A DNA stretch of 64,000 bases from an uncultured Oscillibacter sp. (GTDB lineage Bacteria > Bacillota > Clostridia > Oscillospirales > Oscillospiraceae). Below, in pieces: positions 8,401 to 17,382 of the stretch. The first letter of the stretch is position 1; each line of letters begins with the position of its first letter. The position numbers were made by a program, and so were the translations under genes. The stretch covers positions 1-64,000 of the forward strand of contig CABUDN010000001.1 in the NCBI GenBank assembly GCA_902490355.1. The letters run 5' to 3'. Under the pieces are notes generated by a model. It ran no database searches, was not told the DNA's origin, and saw nothing but the letters and a program-made list of their open reading frames with translations.

Positions 8401-8433
8401 GCGTTAGCACTCGAGAGAGTTGAGTGCTAACGC
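8401..8433 (+). promoter_or_regulatory. CIRCE operator (HrcA binding site)
   Basis: TTAGCACTC (8404-8412), a 9-base spacer, GAGTGCTAA (8422-8430): a perfect CIRCE. The inverted repeat continues three bases outward on each side (GCG/CGC). It overlaps the predicted start point, so HrcA would block groESL initiation until heat shock. hrcA itself is not in the window. Confidence 0.97.
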
Positions 8434-8478
8434 TGAATTTGTTTTCAAAATTTTTTATATCTATAAGGAGGAATCCCC

Positions 8479-8763
8479 ATGAAACTCACTCCGCTGGCAG
8501 ATCGTGTTGTCTTGAAGATGGTAGAGACCGAGGAGACCGTCAAGGGCGGCATCATCCTCACCGGTTCCGCCAAGGAAAAGCCCTCTGTGGCTGAAGTCAT
8601 CTGCGTGGGCCCCGGCGGCAACGTGGACGGCAAGGACATTGTCATGACGGTGAAGCCCGGCGACAAGGTCATCACCAGCCAGTATGCCGGCACCAAGGTC
8701 ACCCTGGAGGACACCGAGTATGTGGTGGTCCGGCAGGGCGATATTCTGGCCATCGTGGAGTAA
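8479..8763 (+). CDS. groES: co-chaperonin GroES (Cpn10)
   Basis: 94 residues of GroES length. N-terminus LTPLADRVVLKMVETEETVKGGIILTG (mobile loop around residues 18-32), GPGG...DGKDI...VKPGDKV, and a final IVRQGDILAIVE-like strand. It forms the heptameric lid of GroEL. TAAGGAGG lies 7 bases before the ATG; the promoter and CIRCE lie upstream. The 194-base gap to groEL is long and contains a hairpin. Confidence 0.97.
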   Translation: MKLTPLADRVVLKMVETEETVKGGIILTGSAKEKPSVAEVICVGPGGNVDGKDIVMTVKPGDKVITSQYAGTKVTLEDTEYVVVRQGDILAIVE

Positions 8764-8811
8764 CTCCACAGATCCGATTTCATTTCGCCCCAAGGCGAAT
8801 CCCGTTCACCC

Positions 8812-10583
<1,772 letters not shown>

Positions 10584-10611
10584 GCCGTACGCAGCATAAC
10601 GCAAGCAAAAT

Positions 10612-10650
10612 AAACCCCCGCCGCTCACAGCCGTGAGCGGCGGGGGTTTT
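10612..10650. terminator. bidirectional terminator groEL / res
   Basis: A long stem ACCCCCGCCGCTCAC/GTGAGCGGCGGGGGT with AAA before and TTTT after. It ends groEL on the plus strand and the restriction operon on the minus strand. Confidence 0.9.
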
Positions 10651-10665
10651 CTGCTCTGCATCAGC

Positions 10666-13269
10666 TTACATCTTCAGCAGGTTCTCCAAATCCTGGTCGA
10701 ACTCTTGCTTCCGGGTATCCTGATTGAAAAAATGCAGTCCCACAATGCGGTGGCGGACACAGCCGTCCTCTTCTCCTCCGACGGCAACGGCGTTTCTCTC
10801 CAGCGAGAGCAGGAACGCCTCCTTCCATGCGTCCCCCGCCAGCAGCTGCGTACCCTTGGGCTCGATGAATACCTGAATCTGCTCCAGCCCCTTCTCGGTC
10901 TCTCTCTGCAAAATCAGCACATAATCCGGCTCAAAGCGTTTTCCCTCGTCAAATGCGTACAGATGGAACATCCGCTCATTCCGAAGGAGAACCACCTTGT
11001 CATAGACCTTTTGAAACCGGCCGACGTACTGGGAAAAGTGCGCGACAAAAGCCTTTTCCTCCGACGTACCGTAATGATCCGCATAAGCAAACCAATCCTC
11101 ACCGGACAGATCCAACTGATCATTCTCACGCACGGAAACGTCGCTTTGCGACATGCCCACACCGCCGCCATGAGGCCGGGTATAGTGAACCACTTTGTCC
11201 TGGAACACATCCTGGAGCTTGCAGGCGCGAAAGACCCGCGTTCCCCGATAAGTCTCCTCAATTCCGGAAATGGAGTCGGCGATCCGCCCCAGGGCCGAAA
11301 ATACCGCCCGGTACAGCGTGGTCATGGACGGCCGCGTCTCCTGGCTTACAATCTCCAGGCGGATCCCGGCCAGATACTCCCCACTGGTAATGAACTCCCG
11401 GGTCGAGGCCACATTGGGAAAATAGCGCTTGAGGGTCTGGAACCGGTAAATCGGATACTTCATCAGGGCTTTATGCACCAGGGCATACTGGACGTCCGCA
11501 ATCTCCCCCATGGTCCACTGTGTGGTCCTGGTCTCATTTCTGGTATCCTGCATGCCCGGCGTATCCCGCATGATCTCATCCGTGCCGGACGTCCCCGCCG
11601 GAGCCTCGTAGCGGTACACGGTATTCCGCAGTGCGTCAGGCAGCTCCCGGACCGCTCTGCGGTCCTGTACCTCCCGGTCATTGACAAACAGCACGCCCTG
11701 CGTGTACAAGGAATCAGCACGGAACGACGGTTTCAGGGTATATTCTCTCTGAACCATCTGGTCGGTATCCAGTCCGATCTCCCGCAGCGCGGTCTTGAGC
11801 TCCGTCACATAGCGGTGGTCGTTCTGGCAGTGATAATACAGCTCCTCACAAATCCGCAGGGGGCTGGCCACGTCTTCATCGTATTTGCGCTGAAAACGCG
11901 GCTGCTCCTGCTCCACCTGAAACGGACAGTAGCGGGCTCCCCGGCCAATGAGCTGGGCTTCTGCAATGGTAGCCGGAGAAATCCGGGTACCGCTGGACTG
12001 CCGGGTTTCATACAGGCGCACGATGTCAAACAGATTCAGCACGTCCCAGCCTTCGTCCAGTTTCTTCACCTCAAACACCGCGCGGTAGGGATTTCCCACG
12101 TCCTCCAGGGAGTTGAGCAGGATCTGCTTTTGTGTGGCGTCCTGATCGTCGTTGACTGAAATGCAATGCTCCGCGGCAAAGTCGTCCCGCAGTTCCGAGG
12201 CCAGCGTCTCCATGGAGATGCCGTTATCCGCAAAATACCCAAAGGCCCGGCGCATGACCGCACTGTTGGCCGCATCGGCCAGTGCCTGAAGCCGTGCGCC
12301 GGTGAGGGTTCGGACCATCTCCAAAAACGCCGTGAAAAACGCCTTGCTCTCGGCGATCTTGGCGGCCTTGAACAGCACCACCGGCTTAATGGAAAGGCGG
12401 TAATCCTGAAACACCTTCAGGCGGTACTGGCTCAGCACCAGCGCCTGCAGCGCCCGCTCCAGCACACTCAAGTCCGACCGAAGGGTGATGATGTCCTTGG
12501 AATAGCGGTCGGCATAGAACTTTGCCAGAGGATAGTCCGCAATCATCTTGTCCTCATAGGCTGCCCGAATGGCCGGATTGGCCAGATCACAGGTGGCCGT
12601 AAACTCCAGCAGCACATTTTCCGCATGCTGGCGGAAGATGGCCTTTACAGTCTGCTCCCAGGAGTGGTAGCTGGATTCTTCCTCCGCCGAGCGCTTTTTC
12701 TTGGTATCCACATTGAGATGATGGGCCTCGTCGGAGATCAGCACCGTTTTATGGGCCTTGAAATCCTCAAAGGACATGGCATTTTCCTTGGCCGTCCACA
12801 GATCCGCATGGAGTCCCTGGGTGGTGGTAAAGCAGAGGTTGATGGCGTCCGGACTGGCATCCTGGAAATTTTCCACCTGCCGGATGGGGACATGGCAGCC
12901 GTCCAGGACCACGTCCCGGGCAAACAGGTATTTGGACGAAGCCGGGTTGGTGAAATTCTCCCGGGTCTTTTCCACAATGTTGGAGAGGTTGACGAAAAAC
13001 AAAAAGTTCCGGTATCCCTTCTGGTAGAGATACAGCATCAGCCCCGCCATCATCAAGGTCTTGCCGCTGCCGGTTGCCATGTGGAAGAGCACCTGGGTGG
13101 GCTTGGGACAGTTGCGGCTTTCAAAATGGGTGATGAAGTTCTCAAATGCCTGCACTTGGTAGGGGCGCAGTTCAAAGCCGGGATTGAGATTCTGCGGAAT
13201 ATAGTCCGGCACCGGTGCGCAGCTGCCGTACTCCCGCAGGGCGTCGATTTTCTCATATAAAAACGCCAC
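10666..13269 (-). CDS. res: Type III restriction enzyme, Res subunit (helicase-nuclease)
   Basis: 867 residues. SF2 helicase with Walker A ATGSGKT at about 65-71 and DEAH at 180-183, a second RecA domain ending in KLDEGWDVLN and a QLIGRGARY motif VI, then a C-terminal PD-(D/E)xK nuclease: P781-D782 and E803-P-K805. It translocates with ATP and cuts unmethylated DNA in complex with Mod. It starts 2 bases after the mod stop, so the two are translationally linked, as usual for Type III systems. No frameshift or missing catalytic residue is visible, so it looks active. Confidence 0.93.
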   Translation of the reverse strand: MAFLYEKIDALREYGSCAPVPDYIPQNLNPGFELRPYQVQAFENFITHFESRNCPKPTQVLFHMATGSGKTLMMAGLMLYLYQKGYRNFLFFVNLSNIVEKTRENFTNPASSKYLFARDVVLDGCHVPIRQVENFQDASPDAINLCFTTTQGLHADLWTAKENAMSFEDFKAHKTVLISDEAHHLNVDTKKKRSAEEESSYHSWEQTVKAIFRQHAENVLLEFTATCDLANPAIRAAYEDKMIADYPLAKFYADRYSKDIITLRSDLSVLERALQALVLSQYRLKVFQDYRLSIKPVVLFKAAKIAESKAFFTAFLEMVRTLTGARLQALADAANSAVMRRAFGYFADNGISMETLASELRDDFAAEHCISVNDDQDATQKQILLNSLEDVGNPYRAVFEVKKLDEGWDVLNLFDIVRLYETRQSSGTRISPATIAEAQLIGRGARYCPFQVEQEQPRFQRKYDEDVASPLRICEELYYHCQNDHRYVTELKTALREIGLDTDQMVQREYTLKPSFRADSLYTQGVLFVNDREVQDRRAVRELPDALRNTVYRYEAPAGTSGTDEIMRDTPGMQDTRNETRTTQWTMGEIADVQYALVHKALMKYPIYRFQTLKRYFPNVASTREFITSGEYLAGIRLEIVSQETRPSMTTLYRAVFSALGRIADSISGIEETYRGTRVFRACKLQDVFQDKVVHYTRPHGGGVGMSQSDVSVRENDQLDLSGEDWFAYADHYGTSEEKAFVAHFSQYVGRFQKVYDKVVLLRNERMFHLYAFDEGKRFEPDYVLILQRETEKGLEQIQVFIEPKGTQLLAGDAWKEAFLLSLERNAVAVGGEEDGCVRHRIVGLHFFNQDTRKQEFDQDLENLLKM

Positions 13270-13271
13270 GG

Positions 13272-15266
13272 TTATTCCTCCCCGTAAAAGCTTCTGGTAA
13301 AGCGCTTGTCCGCGTCGGAAACGGCAAATTCCGCATCGTCCAGGTCACAGGCGTTCACATACAGCAGGTTCTTGTCCAGAATCTCCATCAAAAACTGCTT
13401 CTGCTGGGCCAGGGACAACTCCTCATAGCACGCCGCTTCCTGATTCAGAACGGCAGGGTCCACCTGATAACTGACATAGCCCGAATCCAGAATCCGTTTG
13501 CGGATCTGCGCCAATTCGGCTTTGTCCCGGGCGGCCGCAATGGCCTCCACCGCCGCCTGATTGAGCTTGGCCAGCTCGCAGCAGACAAAGGAACCGCCGC
13601 CCTTCCAGCCCAGGGCTCTGGAAATTCCGGTCTGCTCTCCCGCAATGACCGCCGGAAGACGGGTCAGCGCCTTTTCCAGCTGTCCGTCCAGCTGCTCCAC
13701 ACCAATATACCGGCGCCCCAGCTTGTGGGCCACCGCGCAGGTGGTTCCGCTGCCCATATAGAAGTCCAGCACGAGATCTCCGGGCGCTGTGGTCATCTCC
13801 AGAATCCGGCGCACCAGCTTTTCCGGCTTTTTTCCGCCCTTGAGCTGAACACCGCCTTCCCGTGCGATTCCCTCATACGGCGTATCCGTCCAGATATTGG
13901 TCAGCTGCGTGGACGGAACCCGTTCGCCGTCGATCTCCCGGACCTTGCGGGAATAAAACGCCATCTCCGCCCCATTGAGAATGAACACGCGGTAATGGCC
14001 GTCCCGTTCCACGGTGAAAATCCGGTCCCGTTCCTCCCGGGACCGTTCCCGGGCCTGGACAATCTCCTGTCCGGCGCTGTTGTCAATGGCCGTGGTGCGG
14101 AAGACCGATTCGGCGTGATCCAGGGCGCAGCGTTCCACCAAGCTTAAGAAGGCCGCCTCGCCCAGGGCCTTGACCGCCTCTTTCCGGCTCACATAGCCCT
14201 GCTGCTGCGCCACATACGCAAACAGGTCCACAATGTTCCAATCAGATGGGTTTGCCTCCGGATTGGTCACCAGCCACTTGTAATTGCTGTCATATTCGCT
14301 TTTGACGTACTGCGGCTCATACTTCCACAACCGCTTATTTTTCGCAAAGGCCAGAATATACTCCGCGGTTTCAAAAACGCCCGGATTCACACTGGCAAAT
14401 CCCGACGGCGACTTGGTTTTGACAGTGATCTGGTTGATGAAATTGTTTTCTCCGTTGCGGCAGAAGATGTCCTTCATCAGGCACTTGAGTTCCGCCACGC
14501 CGTCGTCGCTGATCTGCACAAAAATCGCGCCGTCCTCGCGCAGCAGCCGCCGGGCGATCTCCAGCCGGTTCTTCATGAACACCAGCCACGTGGAAAGCTT
14601 GAAATTGGAATTATAGGCAAAGGTGTCTTCTCCCTTTTTCGCCGTAAAATAATAAGGCGGGTCAATGTAGATGCACTTGACCTTGCCCTCGTAGCGTTTG
14701 AGCAGGGAGGAAATGGCCAGAAGGTTGTTGCCTTTGAGGATCAGGTTGTCCTCTTCGGACCAGGTGTCCGTCTCCTGCACCCCCTGCGCGGTATAGCGCT
14801 TGGCTCCAGTCAGCACCTTGGGCTCCAGCAGACGGTCCACCTCGTCGGGCGCCAGGGTCTCGTTGTAGAAAATCTCCTGCCGCCGGGCCTCCTCCTTGGT
14901 CTGGCCTCCCTCCAGGACACAGTCCTTATAGGGGAACACCAACTCCACATCCCCGGACGCGGAGAGCAGTTCTCCGTTTTCATCTCCCAATCCAATTTTA
15001 TTTTTAAACCGGGTATAGCTGTCCGGAAGGAACTGACGATTATTGATGACCCACGCGAACTTCATCTTGTCAAAGATCCGGATGCCATCCACCTCGGCAA
15101 AAAATCGGCGGCACAGCTCCTCATCGCCCAGCAGCAACCGCAGCAAACCGGCGTCCATCTGCATGGCCGCCTCATACACCGCGTTGCGCAGGAATGTCCC
15201 ATCCTCGGCAAAAAACCGCGGTTCCGACCGCAGCACATTCAATACTCTTTCGTAAAAATCCTCCAT
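13272..15266 (-). CDS. mod: Type III DNA methyltransferase, Mod subunit (N6-adenine)
   Basis: 664 residues. The catalytic motif IV IDPPYYF (D202) precedes motif I DFYMGSGTT (502-507), the beta-class order typical of Type III Mod proteins. The region between (about 270-430) would hold the target-recognition domain that sets both methylation and cutting specificity. It modifies adenine on one strand of a short asymmetric site and guides Res. The ATG has GAGAGGAAAGAG just upstream. It follows the winged-helix gene after an 86-base spacer. No simple-sequence tract that would suggest phase variation is seen at the 5' end. Confidence 0.93.
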   Translation of the reverse strand: MEDFYERVLNVLRSEPRFFAEDGTFLRNAVYEAAMQMDAGLLRLLLGDEELCRRFFAEVDGIRIFDKMKFAWVINNRQFLPDSYTRFKNKIGLGDENGELLSASGDVELVFPYKDCVLEGGQTKEEARRQEIFYNETLAPDEVDRLLEPKVLTGAKRYTAQGVQETDTWSEEDNLILKGNNLLAISSLLKRYEGKVKCIYIDPPYYFTAKKGEDTFAYNSNFKLSTWLVFMKNRLEIARRLLREDGAIFVQISDDGVAELKCLMKDIFCRNGENNFINQITVKTKSPSGFASVNPGVFETAEYILAFAKNKRLWKYEPQYVKSEYDSNYKWLVTNPEANPSDWNIVDLFAYVAQQQGYVSRKEAVKALGEAAFLSLVERCALDHAESVFRTTAIDNSAGQEIVQARERSREERDRIFTVERDGHYRVFILNGAEMAFYSRKVREIDGERVPSTQLTNIWTDTPYEGIAREGGVQLKGGKKPEKLVRRILEMTTAPGDLVLDFYMGSGTTCAVAHKLGRRYIGVEQLDGQLEKALTRLPAVIAGEQTGISRALGWKGGGSFVCCELAKLNQAAVEAIAAARDKAELAQIRKRILDSGYVSYQVDPAVLNQEAACYEELSLAQQKQFLMEILDKNLLYVNACDLDDAEFAVSDADKRFTRSFYGEE

Positions 15267-15352
15267 ACGCTCTCTTTCCTCTCTTTATCCGCAGGCCCAT
15301 GCTTCCCGCATTCTCGTTGTATACCCCTTCTCCCAAAACCACCGCCAGGCGG

Positions 15353-15664
15353 TCAGGATACCGGTACAGTCCGGGCCCGCTCCACCAGGGCCCGAATCTG
15401 CTCCATCCGCCCAATCACGGCCCGGCCGGTCCCGGTCACAATGTATCCGCTTTTGCGCCTGTACGGCTGGATGCACCCGGCTTTCTGCAGCGTGTGCAGC
15501 ATGGCAAATACCGTGGCCGGACTGCTGCCGTACTGATCGGCCAGTTCAATCTGAGACAGCCGGATCACCGGCTGTCCCTCCAGCGTCACACACGGCAGTC
15601 TGCTGAGCCAATACAGGAAGTGATACTCCTTGGATGCAAACACATTTACACCATCGCCAGTCAC
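15353..15664 (-). CDS. winged-helix DNA-binding protein heading the Type III RM operon
   Basis: 103 residues from a GTG with GGAGGT about 8 bases upstream. The protein has a helix-turn-helix (LSQIELADQYGSSPATVFAMLHTLQKAGCI, about residues 36-65) followed by a wing (PYRRKSGYIVTGTGRAVIG) and a basic tail, resembling MarR/Crp-type or replication-protein winged helices. It is the first gene after an AT-rich promoter carrying a duplicated 11-base sequence, so it probably autoregulates itself and mod-res. Type III systems usually lack a controller gene. It could instead be a plasmid- or phage-derived regulator. DNA binding is firm; the control role is inference. Confidence 0.75.
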   Translation of the reverse strand: MTGDGVNVFASKEYHFLYWLSRLPCVTLEGQPVIRLSQIELADQYGSSPATVFAMLHTLQKAGCIQPYRRKSGYIVTGTGRAVIGRMEQIRALVERARTVPVS

Positions 15665-15676
15665 AGGAGCACCTCC

Positions 15677-15733
15677 ATTTTACTATAAAATATTAAACTA
15701 AAATCATTTGGATTTTATATTTATTTTACTATA
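15677..15733 (-). repeat. direct repeat ATTTTACTATA in the RM promoter region
   Basis: The 11-mer occurs at 15677-15687 and again at 15723-15733, 46 bases apart. The distal copy overlaps the predicted -10 and the proximal copy abuts the ribosome site of the winged-helix gene. The placement suits a repressor operator. The whole stretch is far more AT-rich than the surrounding sequence. Confidence 0.5.
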
Positions 15734-15750
15734 TATTTTTATATTGTCAA
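15723..15750 (-). promoter_or_regulatory. promoter of the winged-helix/mod/res operon
   Basis: On the minus strand, TTGACA (15750-15745), a 16-base spacer and TAAAAT (15728-15723). Start expected near 15716, giving about a 50-base leader. Confidence 0.7.
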
Positions 15751-15870
15751 TGCACGCTTATTTTCGATACGCTGCTTTCGGGAGCTATGGCCTTTCCAGG
15801 ATATTGCCTCCTCCGAAATCCTACTGCGCAGGGCATTGTCAAAACATTTCCCAAACTTCCCACCTAACAA

Positions 15871-15906
15871 AAGACCGGCGCAGGGCAATTGCCCTGCGCC
15901 GGTCTT
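15871..15906 (-). terminator. terminator of the peptide-array operon
   Basis: A perfect 36-base palindrome with GACCGGCGCAGGGC arms. On the minus strand it is followed by TTTTGTT, so it ends the array transcript. No T run follows on the plus strand. Confidence 0.85.
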
Positions 15907-15959
15907 CTCCCGCTGATGCGGGATTACACACAAGAGAGAATATGATGGGAAGCCATCTA

Positions 15960-16037
15960 TTACCGCACGCCGCCGAAACGGACGTAATTACGGATCACAA
16001 ATGCAAACGCGGTCTCATTCACAGTTCTGGTCTTCAT
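15960..16037 (-). CDS. array peptide A (25 aa, IRNYVRFGGVR family)
   Basis: ATG at 16037-16035, stop TAA, preceded by AAAGGAG about 9 bases upstream. It starts MKTRTVNETAFAF and ends VIRNYVRFGGVR. The peptide is identical to B, yet five codons (three Arg, one Asn, one Gly) differ from B at the third base only, which argues strongly for translation. It is basic, with no cysteine, no signal peptide and no membrane helix. Last unit before the terminator. Function unknown: candidates include a ribosomally made peptide precursor, a signalling peptide or a phage-derived regulator. Confidence 0.75.
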   Translation of the reverse strand: MKTRTVNETAFAFVIRNYVRFGGVR

Positions 16038-16053
16038 ATTCAAGACTCCTTTC

Positions 16054-16131
16054 TTATCGCACACCGCCGAAGCGGACGTAGTTGCGGATCACAAATGCAA
16101 ACGCGGTCTCATTCACAGTTCTGGTCTTCAT
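16054..16131 (-). CDS. array peptide B (25 aa), identical peptide to A
   Basis: Same layout as A: AAGAAAGGAG ribosome site, ATG at 16131, TAA stop at 16054. The protein begins MKTRTVNETAFAF and ends VIRNYVRFGGVR. Its start lies exactly 94 bases from those of A and C, so it belongs to a 94-base tandem repeat made of ribosome site, ORF and short spacer. Between A and B the N-terminal codons are base-identical while the C-terminal codons carry only silent changes. Confidence 0.75.
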   Translation of the reverse strand: MKTRTVNETAFAFVIRNYVRFGGVR

Positions 16132-16147
16132 ATTCAAGACTCCTTTC

Positions 16148-16225
16148 TTACCGCACACCGCCGAAGCGGACGTAGTTGCGGATCACGGATGCAAACACGG
16201 TTTCCTTCACGGTATTGGTCTTCAT
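16148..16225 (-). CDS. array peptide C (25 aa)
   Basis: ATG at 16225, TAA at 16148, AAAGGAG site upstream. Begins MKTNTVKETVFAS and ends VIRNYVRFGGVR. Relative to B it has five amino-acid changes, all within the first 13 residues, while the last 12 residues are unchanged. The variable part is thus N-terminal, the reverse of a typical leader/core precursor. Confidence 0.75.
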   Translation of the reverse strand: MKTNTVKETVFASVIRNYVRFGGVR

Positions 16226-16241
16226 AATTAAGACTCCTTTC

Positions 16242-16319
16242 TTATCGCACGCCGCCGAAACGGACATAGTTGCGGATCACAGATTCAAACACGGTTTCCT
16301 TCACAGTATTGGTCTTCAT
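16242..16319 (-). CDS. array peptide D (25 aa)
   Basis: ATG at 16319, TAA at 16242, AAAGGAG site upstream. Begins MKTNTVKETVFES and ends VIRNYVRFGGVR. Compared with C there are six synonymous codon changes and one replacement (Ala to Glu at residue 12), again showing selection on the peptide. Confidence 0.75.
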   Translation of the reverse strand: MKTNTVKETVFESVIRNYVRFGGVR

Positions 16320-16335
16320 AGTTAAGACTCCTTTC

Positions 16336-16407
16336 TTATCGTGCACCGCCGAAGCGGATGTAGTTGCGGATCACAAATCCAAATGCATAACTGGTTTTAT
16401 CAAACAT
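16336..16407 (-). CDS. array peptide E (23 aa, diverged)
   Basis: ATG at 16407, TAA at 16336, AAAGGAGCC site about 7 bases upstream. Begins MFDKTSYAFGF and ends VIRNYIRFGGAR. The N-terminus is unrelated to A-D in sequence but similar in size; the tail keeps Arg-Asn-Tyr, Arg-Phe-Gly-Gly and the terminal Arg, with Val to Ile and Val to Ala changes. Confidence 0.72.
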   Translation of the reverse strand: MFDKTSYAFGFVIRNYIRFGGAR

Positions 16408-16423
16408 ACCTGGCTCCTTTCTT

Positions 16424-16567
16424 TTACCGCAGGCCGCCAAGCTTCAAGCAATTCCGAATTCTGGAGAAGCACCCCATGCTGGCCAGGCTGGCACTGCCGT
16501 AGCACGTGCTGGGGGAGCAGGAAATTTTCGGATCATATACCAGGCGGTTGGGAATCCAGTCCATCAT
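16424..16567 (-). CDS. array peptide F (46-47 aa, cysteine-containing)
   Basis: First gene of the array. ATG at 16567 (or the adjacent ATG at 16564) follows AAAAGGAG by 8 bases; stop TAA at 16424. It begins MMDWIPNRLVYDPKIS, contains four cysteines (spaced C-x4-C-x10-C-x6-C) in a Ser/Gly-rich middle, and ends SRIRNCLKLGGLR, an aligned variant of the tail of A-E with Cys in place of Tyr. The cysteines and small residues would suit disulfides or modified rings, but no modifying enzyme lies beside it. Confidence 0.7.
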   Translation of the reverse strand: MMDWIPNRLVYDPKISCSPSTCYGSASLASMGCFSRIRNCLKLGGLR

Positions 16568-16620
16568 GTGAAACAACTCCTTTTCTTTGGTCTGGAAGGG
16601 GTTTCCCTCTTTCTGCCCTT

Positions 16621-16649
16621 ATCATAGGGCCGCCGCCCCGAAAAGTCAA
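16621..16649 (-). promoter_or_regulatory. sigma-A promoter of the peptide array
   Basis: On the minus strand TTGACT (16649-16644), exactly 17 bases, then TATGAT (16626-16621). Start expected near 16614, 47 bases before peptide F. With the terminator at 15871-15906 it defines a separate transcript of about 740 bases. Confidence 0.8.
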
Positions 16650-16707
16650 AACGTTAAAACCGATTGGCACAATCGCAAAAATTAATGCACCAAAAAGTAC
16701 AGAAAAG

Positions 16708-16745
16708 CGCGGGGAAAGCCAAGCTTTCAGCCCGTTTTCCCCGCG
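16708..16745 (-). terminator. terminator of the prophage-like cassette
   Basis: CGCGGGGAAA (16745-16736 side on the minus strand) pairs with TTTCCCCGCG (16717-16708) around an 18-base loop, followed by CTTTTCT on the minus strand, 19 bases after the stop of the last cassette gene. Confidence 0.75.
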
Positions 16746-16763
16746 TTTTCTCACAATGTTCGG

Positions 16764-16967
16764 TTATGTTTCGTCGTCAGCGCGCACACTTCTGCGCTGG
16801 GTCTGCGTGCCAAAATAGAAGGAGATGACCACCGTGAATACCGTGAGAAACTGCTCACTGCTGACGCTCCCCCGAACCGACAGCCCGGCAAAAATCACGG
16901 TCAAAATCACGGTCACCAGACTTTTGACACTCAGAAGGTTGGCCAACCGTTCCTGCATGCGTTCCAC
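16764..16967 (-). CDS. small phage-type membrane protein (holin-module)
   Basis: 67 residues from a GTG at 16967; GGAGG lies 9 bases upstream inside the end of the previous gene, so translation is coupled. An N-terminal amphipathic stretch (MQERLANLLSVK), one or two hydrophobic segments (SLVTVILTVIFAGLSV and FLTVFTVVISFYFG), then a basic tail (TQRRSVRADDET). Such proteins are common next to lysins in clostridial prophages; no amidase or lysin is present here. A start further upstream (17021) would overlap the preceding gene. Holin function is inference. Confidence 0.65.
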   Translation of the reverse strand: MERMQERLANLLSVKSLVTVILTVIFAGLSVRGSVSSEQFLTVFTVVISFYFGTQTQRRSVRADDET

Positions 16968-16971
16968 GAAC

Positions 16972-17331
16972 TTACGCCTCCACCAGCACATCGCCCCGGA
17001 CCGCATACCGCTTTCCGCCAATCAGCACATATGCCAGCATATTCACCGTTCCATCCGGCTGCACCTGATTGACGGCATGCTCCAAACGGCCCTGGTGCAC
17101 GCGCACCTTTTCCATAGAGCCGGTACCGGTATCCAGCAGTCCGTATCCTTCCGCCTGCTCCGGAGTATCTCCCACACGGGTAGCCTGCTGTTCCGCCTCC
17201 GTAATCTCGTTGCGTCCGGGCTGCAGCCGCAGGGAAGCCCCCAGCTTTTTCAGCTCCTGATTGGCCTGCCGGGCATCCAGCTTGCCAGCCGTGTAATCCC
17301 GCAGGATTTCCTCCATTCCGGATTGCTTCAT
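16972..17331 (-). CDS. uncharacterised prophage-cassette protein
   Basis: 119 residues, AAAGGAG about 10 bases upstream of ATG. A helical N-terminus (MEEILRDYTAGKLDARQANQEL) is followed by a small beta-rich domain with GLLDTGTGSMEKVRV and QPDGTVNMLAYVLIGGKRYAVRGD. It has no signal or membrane segment. It looks like the small proteins that lie between tail-fibre and lysis genes in clostridial prophages, but I do not recognise a named family. Middle gene of the cassette. Confidence 0.65.
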   Translation of the reverse strand: MKQSGMEEILRDYTAGKLDARQANQELKKLGASLRLQPGRNEITEAEQQATRVGDTPEQAEGYGLLDTGTGSMEKVRVHQGRLEHAVNQVQPDGTVNMLAYVLIGGKRYAVRGDVLVEA

Positions 17332-17382
17332 TGCCTCATGCTCCTTTCTGAATCTGCGGTCATCCGAGCGGCAGGCAGGAAC

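Noticed and set aside
15960..16407. 94-base tandem repeats as a CRISPR array or simple VNTR
   Set aside because: Repeats are adjacent without unique spacers, carry ribosome sites, starts and stops in the same frame, and differ mainly at synonymous positions.
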